This document shows, in pieces, positions 53,635 to 61,783 of a stretch of 64,000 nt of DNA (positions are counted from its first letter, which is position 1; each line of letters starts with the position of its first letter). The stretch comes from Aminipila terrae (GTDB lineage Bacteria; Bacillota; Clostridia; Peptostreptococcales; Anaerovoracaceae): the NCBI RefSeq assembly GCF_010120715.1, contig NZ_CP047591.1:3410001-3474000 (forward strand), given 5' to 3'. The notes under the pieces are model-generated. The model was not told the origin of the DNA. It saw only the letters and a program-made list of their open reading frames with translations, and searched no databases. Both the position numbers and the translations under genes were made by a program.

Positions 53635-54171
53635 TTATCCATAAATTGAAACAGCTATTTTCCCATATCTCTTTTCTTTAATCTTCTGGTATTTTCCAAT
53701 ATTCTCGGGTAACTTTTCATCAAGACTGTGTTCAGCAACTATATATCCATCTTCTGTCAGTAAATCCATATCATTTATTAATTCTATACAGGAAATCATC
53801 AGTCCGTCTTTATAGGGCGGATCTAAAAAAATAATCTGCGCTTTACCGGAAATGCGCTTCAAAACCATTTCATAATCCCCTGCTATGACAGTTGCTTTGT
53901 CCTGAACTTTGCACGTATTAATATTTTCTCTGATCAGGGCCAGACTATCCTTAGACTTGTCCCCGAAATAGCAATGTCTTGCTCCACGGCTGATTGCTTC
54001 TATCCCCAGATTTCCTGTACCTGCAAACAAATCGATAACCATTTCATCATAATAAGTATCGGAAATCATACTAAAAATCGCTTCTTTAACTTTATCTGAA
54101 GTTGGCCTAACTTTCTCATCCTTAGGACTTGTTAATCTTCTGCCTTTTAAATCACCTGCTATTATCCGCAA
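53635..54171 (-). CDS. rsmD: 16S rRNA (guanine(966)-N(2))-methyltransferase
   Basis: 178 residues. MRIIAGDLKGRRLTSPKDEK, the SAM site MVIDLFAGTGNLGIEAISRG and the catalytic IIFLDPPYKDG are present. It methylates G966 of 16S rRNA. The gene directly precedes coaD, a conserved bacterial pair. Confidence 0.95.
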   Translation of the reverse strand: MRIIAGDLKGRRLTSPKDEKVRPTSDKVKEAIFSMISDTYYDEMVIDLFAGTGNLGIEAISRGARHCYFGDKSKDSLALIRENINTCKVQDKATVIAGDYEMVLKRISGKAQIIFLDPPYKDGLMISCIELINDMDLLTEDGYIVAEHSLDEKLPENIGKYQKIKEKRYGKIAVSIYG

Positions 54172-54256
54172 ATATAAATCCTCGCTAACTTTAAAATCTT
54201 TACTTGTAAATTCTGATTATTATCTACATTTTATTATTTTACCATTAAAAAAGGAA

Positions 54257-54284
54257 AATATCTACTGTATATTCAGTAGATATT
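54257..54284 (-). terminator. terminator after the SASP gene
   Basis: AATATCTACTG and CAGTAGATATT, 11-bp stem with a 6-nt loop, followed on the minus strand by TTCCTTTTTT. Confidence 0.8.
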
Positions 54285-54328
54285 CTCCCTTTTCTAACAA
54301 AATGTTATTGACTCTGTTTTGTTATCGG

Positions 54329-54529
54329 TTATTTTCCTGATAACTGCTGTTCAGCCATGTCAACCAGCTTCTTTGTCATATATCCGCCTACATAGCCGTT
54401 CTGTCTTGCAGTAAGGTTACCCTTATCCATGCTGTCATAGTTAGCCATTCCCAGTTCAGAAGCAACTTCTGTCTTCATGTTCTTTAAAGCTGGCTTATAA
54501 CTCTTATTCATCTTGTCCTGTAATGTCAT
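54329..54529 (-). CDS. alpha/beta-type small acid-soluble spore protein
   Basis: 66 residues. The GPR-protease recognition region (KTEVASELGMANYDSMDKGN) and the C-terminal LTARQNGYVGGYMTKKLVDM are diagnostic of alpha/beta-type SASP. These coat spore DNA, protect it from UV and are degraded at germination. The start ATG at 54529 has GGAGGTAAAAAAA upstream. Expression is expected from sigma G, but I could not place a clear sigma-G promoter. Confidence 0.95.
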   Translation of the reverse strand: MTLQDKMNKSYKPALKNMKTEVASELGMANYDSMDKGNLTARQNGYVGGYMTKKLVDMAEQQLSGK

Positions 54530-54711
54530 TTTTTTTACCTCCATCTCGGCTTTTTGTGAAATTATTTCACTCTGCCGTTTGAAAATTTTGCAGCTAAATG
54601 GTCCTGTTTGAAAAACTTTTTCAAATATCCATCTGCTGTTTACGTTATTAATTTAACCCGAGGAGGTTTATATATTCGATGTAATAATTTCATTTCATGG
54701 TTGCATTTGGA

Positions 54712-56751
54712 TTAAATACTTAATACTGCATTTTCCCCAAACAACTTTACGGTTCTCTCTCTTATTTCAGCCATTTCATGTGATAAAAGCTTTGGATCTT
54801 TTTCTAAAATAGCTTTTGCTTCTTCTCTTGCTATATTCAGAATATTAATATGTCTTATTAAATCAGCAATCTTTAAGTCAGGAAGTCCATGCTGCCGTAT
54901 ACCGAAGAATTCCCCAGGTCCACGAAGTTCCAGATCTTTTTCTGCAATAGCAAAACCATCTGAGGTAGCTGTCATAATTTTTATTCTCTCTTTTGATACC
55001 GGGGATTCGCCTGCTGTTAATAAAAAACAATAAGACTGATGTTTCCCCCGACCCACTCTTCCTCTAAGCTGGTGCAACTGTGCAAGACCAAATCTTTCTG
55101 CATTTTCTATGAGCATAATTGAAGCATTAGGCACATTAATCCCCACTTCTATAACAACTGTTGAAACAAGAATTTTAATAATTCCCTCATAAAATTTTTC
55201 CATAACATCATCTTTTTCCGTCTGCTTCATAGCCCCATGCAGCAGTGCTATTTTTACATCACAAAAATCTTTTTGGAGTTGTTCATAAAGTTCTTCTGCC
55301 GAAAGGACATTTTCTAAAGCTTCAGACTCCTCAATAAGCGGAGCTACCACATATGCCTGCCGACCTTCCTGAATCTGCTGTCTGACAAAAGAATAAGCAC
55401 TCTCCTTCTTTTTCTGAGTAAATGCTTTTGTAATAATCTGCTGTCTGCCTGGAGGAAGCTCATCTATAACTGATATATCCAAATCCCCATAAATAATCAC
55501 AGCCAGTGTTCTTGGTATAGGTGTAGCTGTCATAACTAATACATCAGGATTCTGGCCTTTTTCAGCCAGCAGATTCCGCTGGTTAACGCCAAACCGGTGT
55601 TGCTCATCTGTTATTACAATTCCTAAATTTTTAAATAAAACAGTAGGTTGAATGATGGCATGTGTACCTACTAAAATATGAATTTTCCCTTGTGCCAACC
55701 GTTCCAGTGTATTATTTTTATTTTTAGCAGACATGCTTCCGGATAAAAATCCTATTTCTATGCCAAGCCCTTCAAATTCTCTTCTAAGGCCCTCAAAATG
55801 TTGTCTGGCTAATAACTCTGTAGGAGCCATTAAAACTCCCTGAAATCCATTTTTTACTGCCTTATAAAGCGCAGCTTCTGCAATAACAGTCTTTCCAGAA
55901 CCAACATCTCCCTGTACCAGACGATTCATCACTTTATCCGACTCCATATCATCATTTATTTCGTCAATCACTTTTTTTTGTGCATTCGTCAGGGGATAGG
56001 GTAAATTTTTAATAAAATCCTGTATATTTATATTTTTATTAAATGAAATACCTTTTTCCTCAGAGGTTATCCTGTTTTTAACCGATAACAGTCCAATTTG
56101 CAAAAAAAGCAGTTCATCAAATACTAATCTGTATTTTGCTATTTTCAGATGACTTTTATCCTTTGGAAAATGAATATTATCTAATGCATATTTTAAATCA
56201 CATAACTTATTTTTTTCTATTATATCTTCTGTTAAAGGTTCCTGCGCCTGAGGAAGTAAATGATTTGCTATGTTTTGCCATTTATACATATCTTGCTGGG
56301 AAATTCCAGTGGTCAGCGGATATATGGGAATAATCCCGTGCATATAATTTTCTTCAGTCTTTAAGAATTCCGGATGAAGCATTTTAAACTTTCCAAATTC
56401 ATTGGATACTTTCCCATAAAATGTAAATTCATCTTCTGGCTCAAATTTACTTATCAGGAATTTAGCATTAAAAAATACAACCTCCATACTTCCACTGTCA
56501 TCAGAAACTAATAACTTTAATGTCTGTTTTTTCCCATATCCACCTTTTATTTTTAATTTTACTTTTCCCTGAACTAAAGCAAGAGAGCTGTTTTCCAGCT
56601 CTCCAATTTTCGTAACCTGCCTTCTATCCTGATAACCTCTGGGATAAAAATATAAAAAATCTTCAATTTTATTAATACCAATTTTATATAATGCCTCAGC
56701 CTTTTTAGGACCTATACCTTTAATCGTGGTGACTCTGTCATTAAGATTCAT
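54712..56751 (-). CDS. recG: ATP-dependent DNA helicase RecG
   Basis: 679 residues. An N-terminal wedge domain (VTTIKGIGPKKAEALYKIGI, RGYQDRR) is followed by SF2 helicase motifs: GDVGSGKTVIA (I), VITDEQHRFG (II, DEQH), MTATPIPRTLA (III), and a C-terminal TRG segment. It rescues stalled forks and processes Holliday junctions. It overlaps the Asp23 gene by 4 nt. Confidence 0.96.
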   Translation of the reverse strand: MNLNDRVTTIKGIGPKKAEALYKIGINKIEDFLYFYPRGYQDRRQVTKIGELENSSLALVQGKVKLKIKGGYGKKQTLKLLVSDDSGSMEVVFFNAKFLISKFEPEDEFTFYGKVSNEFGKFKMLHPEFLKTEENYMHGIIPIYPLTTGISQQDMYKWQNIANHLLPQAQEPLTEDIIEKNKLCDLKYALDNIHFPKDKSHLKIAKYRLVFDELLFLQIGLLSVKNRITSEEKGISFNKNINIQDFIKNLPYPLTNAQKKVIDEINDDMESDKVMNRLVQGDVGSGKTVIAEAALYKAVKNGFQGVLMAPTELLARQHFEGLRREFEGLGIEIGFLSGSMSAKNKNNTLERLAQGKIHILVGTHAIIQPTVLFKNLGIVITDEQHRFGVNQRNLLAEKGQNPDVLVMTATPIPRTLAVIIYGDLDISVIDELPPGRQQIITKAFTQKKKESAYSFVRQQIQEGRQAYVVAPLIEESEALENVLSAEELYEQLQKDFCDVKIALLHGAMKQTEKDDVMEKFYEGIIKILVSTVVIEVGINVPNASIMLIENAERFGLAQLHQLRGRVGRGKHQSYCFLLTAGESPVSKERIKIMTATSDGFAIAEKDLELRGPGEFFGIRQHGLPDLKIADLIRHINILNIAREEAKAILEKDPKLLSHEMAEIRERTVKLFGENAVLSI

Positions 56752-57149
56752 TTTTCATTATCTCTCCTGACTTCAATATTTCTTCTGGCAATATTTTTTG
56801 AAATCATTCCAGTCACAACAATGGCTACACTATTAGGTTCTATAGATGTATACTGGTAAACTTTATCATGTATATCATTAATCAGTGTATTGGTAACCAT
56901 ACCGATACTTGTACCAAATTTAACTACGATGTAAAGTTTGATATCTAACCCTTTTTCTCCCATAGTAATATCCATATTGTTTATATCGTCAGTTACGCCA
57001 ATTTTAGCCGCAAAAGCAGTTGCTTTATTTTTATAATTGGAAATCAGCACTTTACCCTTAAACTGAGCAGCCGTTTCCGTTACAATCTTAGCAATAACAG
57101 CTTTTCCTATGATAATGCTGCCATTTTCAGTTTCCTCTTTATATAGCAA
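56748..57149 (-). CDS. Asp23/Gls24 family protein
   Basis: 133 residues. GSIIIGKAVIAKIVTETAAQ and DIKLYIVVKFGTSIGMVTNT, VAIVVTGM are the Asp23/Gls24 (DUF322) pattern. In the usual Firmicutes order rpmB-asp23-DAK2 gene-recG, the DAK2 fatty-acid kinase gene (fakA-like) is expected before recG; here it is missing and Asp23 abuts recG directly. Confidence 0.88.
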   Translation of the reverse strand: MLYKEETENGSIIIGKAVIAKIVTETAAQFKGKVLISNYKNKATAFAAKIGVTDDINNMDITMGEKGLDIKLYIVVKFGTSIGMVTNTLINDIHDKVYQYTSIEPNSVAIVVTGMISKNIARRNIEVRRDNEK

Positions 57150-57293
57150 CCTTCATTCCTCCTGTTGGTTATTAAACACATAAAAAATTTACTGTTATTT
57201 TATCACATTCCTGAATCAATTAAAACAAATAACCATTATATTTTGTTGACACCCTTTTCTTTATATACGCATATACTATATCGGGGTAGAATA

Positions 57294-57488
57294 ATGGGGA
57301 ACAAGCAATACGGCTGCAATAAGCCCGCAAAGTATAGTAAATGCTGCAAAAAGAGCGACTCCAAAAATTTAGCCTTTATTATGATTGTTTTTGGCCTTGT
57401 ATCAGTCTGTGCTTTTTTTCTTCCAATAAAAGCCTGGATACTGCTTCTTGGTGGCCTTTTGATATATTGCGGATGCAGACTAAAATAA
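57294..57488 (+). CDS. small membrane protein
   Basis: 64 residues: a Cys/Lys-rich head (KQYGCNKPAKYSKCCKKSDS) then two hydrophobic segments (LAFIMIVFGLVSVCAFFLPI, KAWILLLGGLLIYCGCRLK). The ATG at 57294 follows GGGG by 7 nt. TTGACA lies 43 bp upstream, but the -10 is off-spacing. No family recognised. It runs against the direction of its neighbours. Confidence 0.55.
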   Translation: MGNKQYGCNKPAKYSKCCKKSDSKNLAFIMIVFGLVSVCAFFLPIKAWILLLGGLLIYCGCRLK

Positions 57489-57507
57489 TAAGTAAAAACA
57501 TAAAAAA

Positions 57508-57528
57508 AGACCTGCTAAAAGCAGGTCT
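57508..57528. terminator. bidirectional terminator (small membrane protein / rpmB)
   Basis: AGACCTGC and GCAGGTCT, perfect 8-bp stem with a 5-nt loop, seven A upstream; it ends both converging genes. Confidence 0.75.
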
Positions 57529-57544
57529 GATTTACATTGCATGA

Positions 57545-57736
57545 TTAGATGGCACGGTTTATTTTGTTTGATCTGATGCATCTTGTGCATACGTTAGCTC
57601 TTCTAACAGTTCCGTTATCATTGATTCTTACTGTCTGAATATTAGCATTCCACTTTCTTCTTGTATGTCTGTTTGAATGGGATACATTATTTCCAGAAAC
57701 CTGACCCTTACCACAAACTTCACACTTTCTTGACAT
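57545..57736 (-). CDS. rpmB: 50S ribosomal protein L28 (zinc form)
   Basis: 63 residues: RKCEVCGKGQVSGNNVSHSN and VRRANVCTRCIRSNKINRAI with two CxxC pairs binding zinc. A strong AGGAGG precedes the ATG. L28 usually starts the rpmB-asp23 unit, here interrupted by the small divergent gene. Confidence 0.96.
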   Translation of the reverse strand: MSRKCEVCGKGQVSGNNVSHSNRHTRRKWNANIQTVRINDNGTVRRANVCTRCIRSNKINRAI

Positions 57737-57870
57737 CTTGCCGCACCTCCTTTAAATATCTTAAGCAATTAAGCATTTTTTCGATTATTCCGAGTGAACT
57801 CGAACAAACGCTATTATAGCATATGTCATCTGTCTTGTACAATACTTTTTTACAAATTTCGTAAATTATT

Positions 57871-58400
57871 TTATTCCGCTAATACAATTTGCCCTGCTTT
57901 TCTGGTTAAATTCATATCGATGTATCTTTGATTTTTACTTCCTCTGAACTTTAATGCCAGATCCTTTTGTTTAAGCTCAAATCTGCCATCAACCAGGTAA
58001 TCTGTAAGTAACAGCAGTTCCTTTATGTACTGGTTTTTTTCTGTCATTAACTGCAGCTCTTCTATAGAATAGCCTGTAAATATTACAATGTCCAGGCCTC
58101 TTTTTTTGATTTCATGGGCTAAGGTCAGAAATGCCTCTGGCTGGCACATAGGTTCCCCACCGCTAAAAGTGACACCAGACAGTAATGGATTTTTATCTAT
58201 TTCCGTCAGAATTTTTTCTATAGAACAATCGTAGCCCCCTTTAAAATCATGGGTCTCCGGATTGTGACAACCTTCACAGTTATGAGGGCACCCTTGACAG
58301 AATACAGTAAATCTGATACCTGGACCATCAACGATAGATTCCCTGATAACCCGGCAATCCGGATACTAGATTGCTTCCATTTTTCCTTTTGTGACATCAT
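57871..58400 (-). CDS. nrdG: anaerobic ribonucleotide reductase activase (frameshifted)
   Basis: After adding one base to the C3 run at 58350-58352, the protein reads IRIAG(V)IRESIVDGPGIRF, then FCQGCPHNCEGCHNPETHDF, the C-x3-C-x2-C-type radical SAM motif, SGGEPMCQPEAFLTLAHEIK and a C-terminus YIDMNLTRKAGQIVL. About 176 residues. It forms the glycyl radical on NrdD using SAM and a 4Fe-4S cluster. The start (ATGATG, 58400) overlaps the end of nrdD, giving translational coupling. Confidence 0.9.
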
Positions 58401-60714
58401 GTTTCACTCTTTCTTTTTCTTCTGCCCTTTTTGCATTGTTAAACCGGTCTACCGTTCCTACCAGATACCCTGTAATTCTTCTTATTCTTTCAAATCCAGC
58501 ATCTGTATCTTCTTCTTTCCTGTGACATAACGGACATTCATTATCAATAATTCCAGTATATCCACAAATAGGGTCCCTGTCTACAGGATGATTAATAGAA
58601 CCGTATCCAATACCGCTTTCTTTCATGCATCTTACGATTTTTTCAAAAGCGTCTAAATTTTTACATGGATCGCCATCTAATTCCACATAGGAAATATGTC
58701 CCCCATTTGTAAGTGCATGATAAGGTGCTTCCAGTTTAATCTTATCAAATGCAGAAATATGATAGTATACTGGAATATGGAATGAGTTTGTATAATACTC
58801 TCTGTCTGTTACACCTTCGATAATACCATATCTTTCTTTATCCATTCTCACAAACCGCCCGGACAGGCCTTCTGCAGGAGTTGCAATCAATGAATAGTTA
58901 AATCCGGTTTTCTTTGTTTCCTCATCCATTCGTTTTCTCATATATCCGATGATATTAAGTCCCAGATTCTGAGCTTCTGCTGTTTCACCATGATGACTTC
59001 CAATTAAGGCCTTCAGACATTCTGCCAGACCTATAAACCCAACGGTTAAGGTGCCGTGCTTCAGAACTTCCCCAACACTGTCATTAGGCTTTAATTTTTC
59101 TGAATCCAGCCATATTCCCTGACCCATAAGGAATGGATAATTCTTAACTTTTTTGGAAGCCTGAATACAGTATCTTTCCATCAGCTGATCAATAACAATC
59201 TGCAGTTTTCTCTCCAGATCCTCAAAGAAAATGTCCACATTACCATTAGCCTTTATAGCCATTCTAGGCAAATTAATGGAAGTAAAACTTAAATTTCCTC
59301 TGCCACCTACAACTTCTCTTGTTGGGTCGTATTCATTTCCAACTACTCTGGTACGACAACCCATGTAAGCCACCTCTGTATTTGGATCCCCAGGCTTAAA
59401 GTACTGCAGGTTGAACGGTGCATCTATGAAGGAAAAATTAGGGAACAACCTTTTAGCTGAAACCCTGCAGGCCAGCTTGAACAAATCATAATTCGGTTCT
59501 CCTGGATTGTAATTTACACCTTCTTTTACCTTAAAGATATGAATAGGGAAAATTGCAGTTTCACCATTTCCCAGTCCAGCTTCCGTTGCGAGTAAAATGT
59601 TTTCAATAACCAGACGTCCTTCAGGTGTGATATCGGTTCCGTAGTTTATTGAACTAAAAGGTATCTGTGCCCCAGCACGGGAATGCATGGTGTTTAAATT
59701 ATGTACAAAGGCCTCCATTGCCTGATAAGTGGCTCTCTTTATTTCCTGATCTGCATATTTTTTAGCTCTTTCCTGAAGTTTCGCAACATCGTCAGCATTG
59801 ACTTTTTCTGCCAGAAGTACAGCTTCCTCCTCTTTATATTTGTCATCCTCTGCCATACTTGGAGAAACATTAAACTTTTCTTCAATTTCCCTGCCAATAT
59901 TTTTTGCAGTTTCAATGCCATTGTCAATATCATAGAGGATGTTTATGAGCTTGCCCATATTATTCCAATAGAGTTTTTTATATGTTTTTTTAACACCATC
60001 CGCCATACCATAATCAAAATTGGGAATACTCTGTCCTCCATGCTGATCATTCTGGTTTGACTGAATGGCAATACATGCTAACGCAGCATAACTCTGGATG
60101 TCATTGGGCTCTCTCAGGAATCCGTGTCCAGTGGAAAAACCACCCTTAAAAAGCTGTATCAGATCAATCTGGCAGCAGGTAGTGGTTAATGTTAAAAAAT
60201 CTAAATCATGAATATGTATATCCCCTTCCATATGTGCTTTGGAATGGGCTGGGTTAAGTACATACATTTCATAGAACTGCTTGGCACCTTCTGATCCATA
60301 TTTCAGCATAGTTCCCATGGCAGTATCACCGTCAATATTTGCATTTTCCCTCTTAATATCATTTTCTTTTGCTTCTTTAAATGTTAAATCTTCATAAATC
60401 TTCATTAACCTGGTGTTCATTTCCCGTATGCGGGTTCTTTCAGCCCTGTACAGAATATACTCTTTTGCTGTTCTTGCATGTCCATTTTCTATCAGGATTT
60501 TTTCTACAGCATCCTGGATTTCTTCTACAGTAGGAGCGTCCGTATGTTTTATTTCAACAAGATATAGTTCTGCCTGCCTTGCCAGGTATCTGGCCATTTC
60601 GTAGTCATTTCCTCCTAAAACCTGAGCGGCTTTATAGATTGCAGCTGCAATTTTATCTATATCAAATTTAGCCGTACGGCCATCTCTTTTTTTAATAAAC
60701 TGTATTACATCCAT
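58366..60714 (-). CDS. nrdD: anaerobic ribonucleoside-triphosphate reductase (class III)
   Basis: 782 residues. The ATP cone (about 1-95) includes FIKKRDGRTAKFDIDKIAAA; the core has HIHDLDFLTLTTTCCQIDLI, VRCMKESGIGYGSINHPVD and C-terminal zinc Cys in PICGYTGIIDNECPLCHRK. The glycyl radical site is in RRITGYLVG near residue 749. It makes dNTPs from NTPs without oxygen. It lies behind a promoter and a NrdR-like box and is followed by nrdG. Confidence 0.97.
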   Translation of the reverse strand: MDVIQFIKKRDGRTAKFDIDKIAAAIYKAAQVLGGNDYEMARYLARQAELYLVEIKHTDAPTVEEIQDAVEKILIENGHARTAKEYILYRAERTRIREMNTRLMKIYEDLTFKEAKENDIKRENANIDGDTAMGTMLKYGSEGAKQFYEMYVLNPAHSKAHMEGDIHIHDLDFLTLTTTCCQIDLIQLFKGGFSTGHGFLREPNDIQSYAALACIAIQSNQNDQHGGQSIPNFDYGMADGVKKTYKKLYWNNMGKLINILYDIDNGIETAKNIGREIEEKFNVSPSMAEDDKYKEEEAVLLAEKVNADDVAKLQERAKKYADQEIKRATYQAMEAFVHNLNTMHSRAGAQIPFSSINYGTDITPEGRLVIENILLATEAGLGNGETAIFPIHIFKVKEGVNYNPGEPNYDLFKLACRVSAKRLFPNFSFIDAPFNLQYFKPGDPNTEVAYMGCRTRVVGNEYDPTREVVGGRGNLSFTSINLPRMAIKANGNVDIFFEDLERKLQIVIDQLMERYCIQASKKVKNYPFLMGQGIWLDSEKLKPNDSVGEVLKHGTLTVGFIGLAECLKALIGSHHGETAEAQNLGLNIIGYMRKRMDEETKKTGFNYSLIATPAEGLSGRFVRMDKERYGIIEGVTDREYYTNSFHIPVYYHISAFDKIKLEAPYHALTNGGHISYVELDGDPCKNLDAFEKIVRCMKESGIGYGSINHPVDRDPICGYTGIIDNECPLCHRKEEDTDAGFERIRRITGYLVGTVDRFNNAKRAEEKERVKHDVTKGKMEAI

Positions 60715-60820
60715 TCTTTTTCTCCTCCTGTACTTTTCCGAAACAATAAAAAATGCAAAGCTTTGATTTTCAGGGTTTTACAACATTTATTGCTATATTT
60801 ATGTATGATTGCTGTGAGCT

Positions 60821-60836
60821 GCACCATATCTAGTGC
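60821..60836. promoter_or_regulatory. NrdR-like operator
   Basis: GCACTAGATATGGTGC (minus strand) is close to the NrdR-box consensus ACACTATATATAGTGT. It begins 13 bp past the -10 of the nrdD promoter, so bound NrdR would block transcription. NrdR boxes normally come in pairs; a clear second one is not seen at about 31 bp. Confidence 0.65.
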
Positions 60837-60849
60837 AGCCACAATAAAA

Positions 60850-60877
60850 ATTATACCCAGTAAATAATTAAAGTCAA
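60850..60877 (-). promoter_or_regulatory. nrdD promoter
   Basis: Minus strand TTGACT (60872-60877), 16-bp spacer, TATAAT (60850-60855), 135 bp before the nrdD start. Confidence 0.75.
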
Positions 60878-60978
60878 CAAAAAAAAACGTTAAAAGTCTT
60901 TAAATAATTTGTCGATTTTTCTGCAAACGTTTATATAACTTATTCTAAGCATTATAAAAAAATTTGCCATAAAAATAA

Positions 60979-61032
60979 CACAGAGTAAATCTGTTGTTAT
61001 CAAGGTATAACTAACTTGTTATTTACTCTGTG
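60979..61032 (-). terminator. large hairpin after the acetyltransferase gene
   Basis: CACAGAGTAAAT (60979-60990) and ATTTACTCTGTG (61021-61032) pair perfectly, and inner segments extend the stem (AACAAG/TTGTT). The minus strand continues TTATTTTT, so it can end the acetyltransferase transcript. Confidence 0.65.
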
Positions 61033-61055
61033 CAACTTAAAATCTTCTCTTGTAA

Positions 61056-61075
61056 ATATACTATATATAGTATAT
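61056..61075. promoter_or_regulatory. 20-bp AT palindrome, NrdR-box-like
   Basis: ATATACTATATATAGTATAT is a perfect palindrome, just past the acetyltransferase stop and about 180 bp upstream of the nrdD promoter. Its core resembles the NrdR box, but the outer GC bases are absent. Confidence 0.4.
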
Positions 61076-61084
61076 CACGTTCAT

Positions 61085-61618
61085 CTATTTATCATGAACT
61101 TTTCCATAATACTCTGAACGGAGTATTGACAGCAAATGCAGGTCATAATATTTTCCATTCTTCTTGCAGGCATTACGGGCAAGACCTTCATGCTTAAATC
61201 CAATCTTACTGTATAGTGTGGCAGCAATGTTATTTCCTTCAAAATGATCTAATGTAACTCTTTCCATATGCAAATTCATAAAACAATATTCCAAAAGCAG
61301 TCTTAAGGATTCTTCTCCATATCCCTTGCTTCTGTTTTCTTTATCTCCAATATATATTCTGGTTATATCCAGAGAATCACTTTCTTTATCTATTCTGCTT
61401 ATGTATATTCGACCGATAGGAAAATCCTCTTTACAAATTGTATACTGTAATTTTGTTTCGTCAAGTTCTCTTGCAACAAATTCCCTGACGATATCTTCAT
61501 AAGAACGATCCGAATCCATGCTGAAAAATTCCGTAACAGAGGGATCTGTCTCCCATTTTGCAAACAGCTCACAGTCACTGAAAATTGTTGGCCGTATTAA
61601 TATATTCTTTGATTCCAT
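61085..61618 (-). CDS. GNAT N-acetyltransferase (RimJ/RimL-like)
   Basis: 177 residues. IRPTIFSDCELFAKWETDPS, IGDKENRSKGYGEESLRLLL (acetyl-CoA loop, RxxGxG-like) and LDHFEGNNIAATLYSKIGFK followed by EGLARNACKKNGKYYDL fit GNAT enzymes of the RimJ/L type. The acceptor is unknown; candidates are small molecules or protein N-termini. Confidence 0.88.
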   Translation of the reverse strand: MESKNILIRPTIFSDCELFAKWETDPSVTEFFSMDSDRSYEDIVREFVARELDETKLQYTICKEDFPIGRIYISRIDKESDSLDITRIYIGDKENRSKGYGEESLRLLLEYCFMNLHMERVTLDHFEGNNIAATLYSKIGFKHEGLARNACKKNGKYYDLHLLSILRSEYYGKVHDK

Positions 61619-61783
61619 TAATATCTCCTCCTCCCAAAGTCTCCCAACTTACTCTTAAATTATGAAGATTTTATTAAATTACTGTAATTTTTTAATGCAT
61701 TATGTTATTATAATCAAGCACATTATTATTATAATGTAAAATACCTAAAATATAAAGAGTTTAATGCAATATAGGAGTAGTTT

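Noticed and set aside
54545..54711. Sigma-G promoter before the SASP gene.
   Set aside because: No pair of elements matching the sigma-G consensus at correct spacing could be found by eye.
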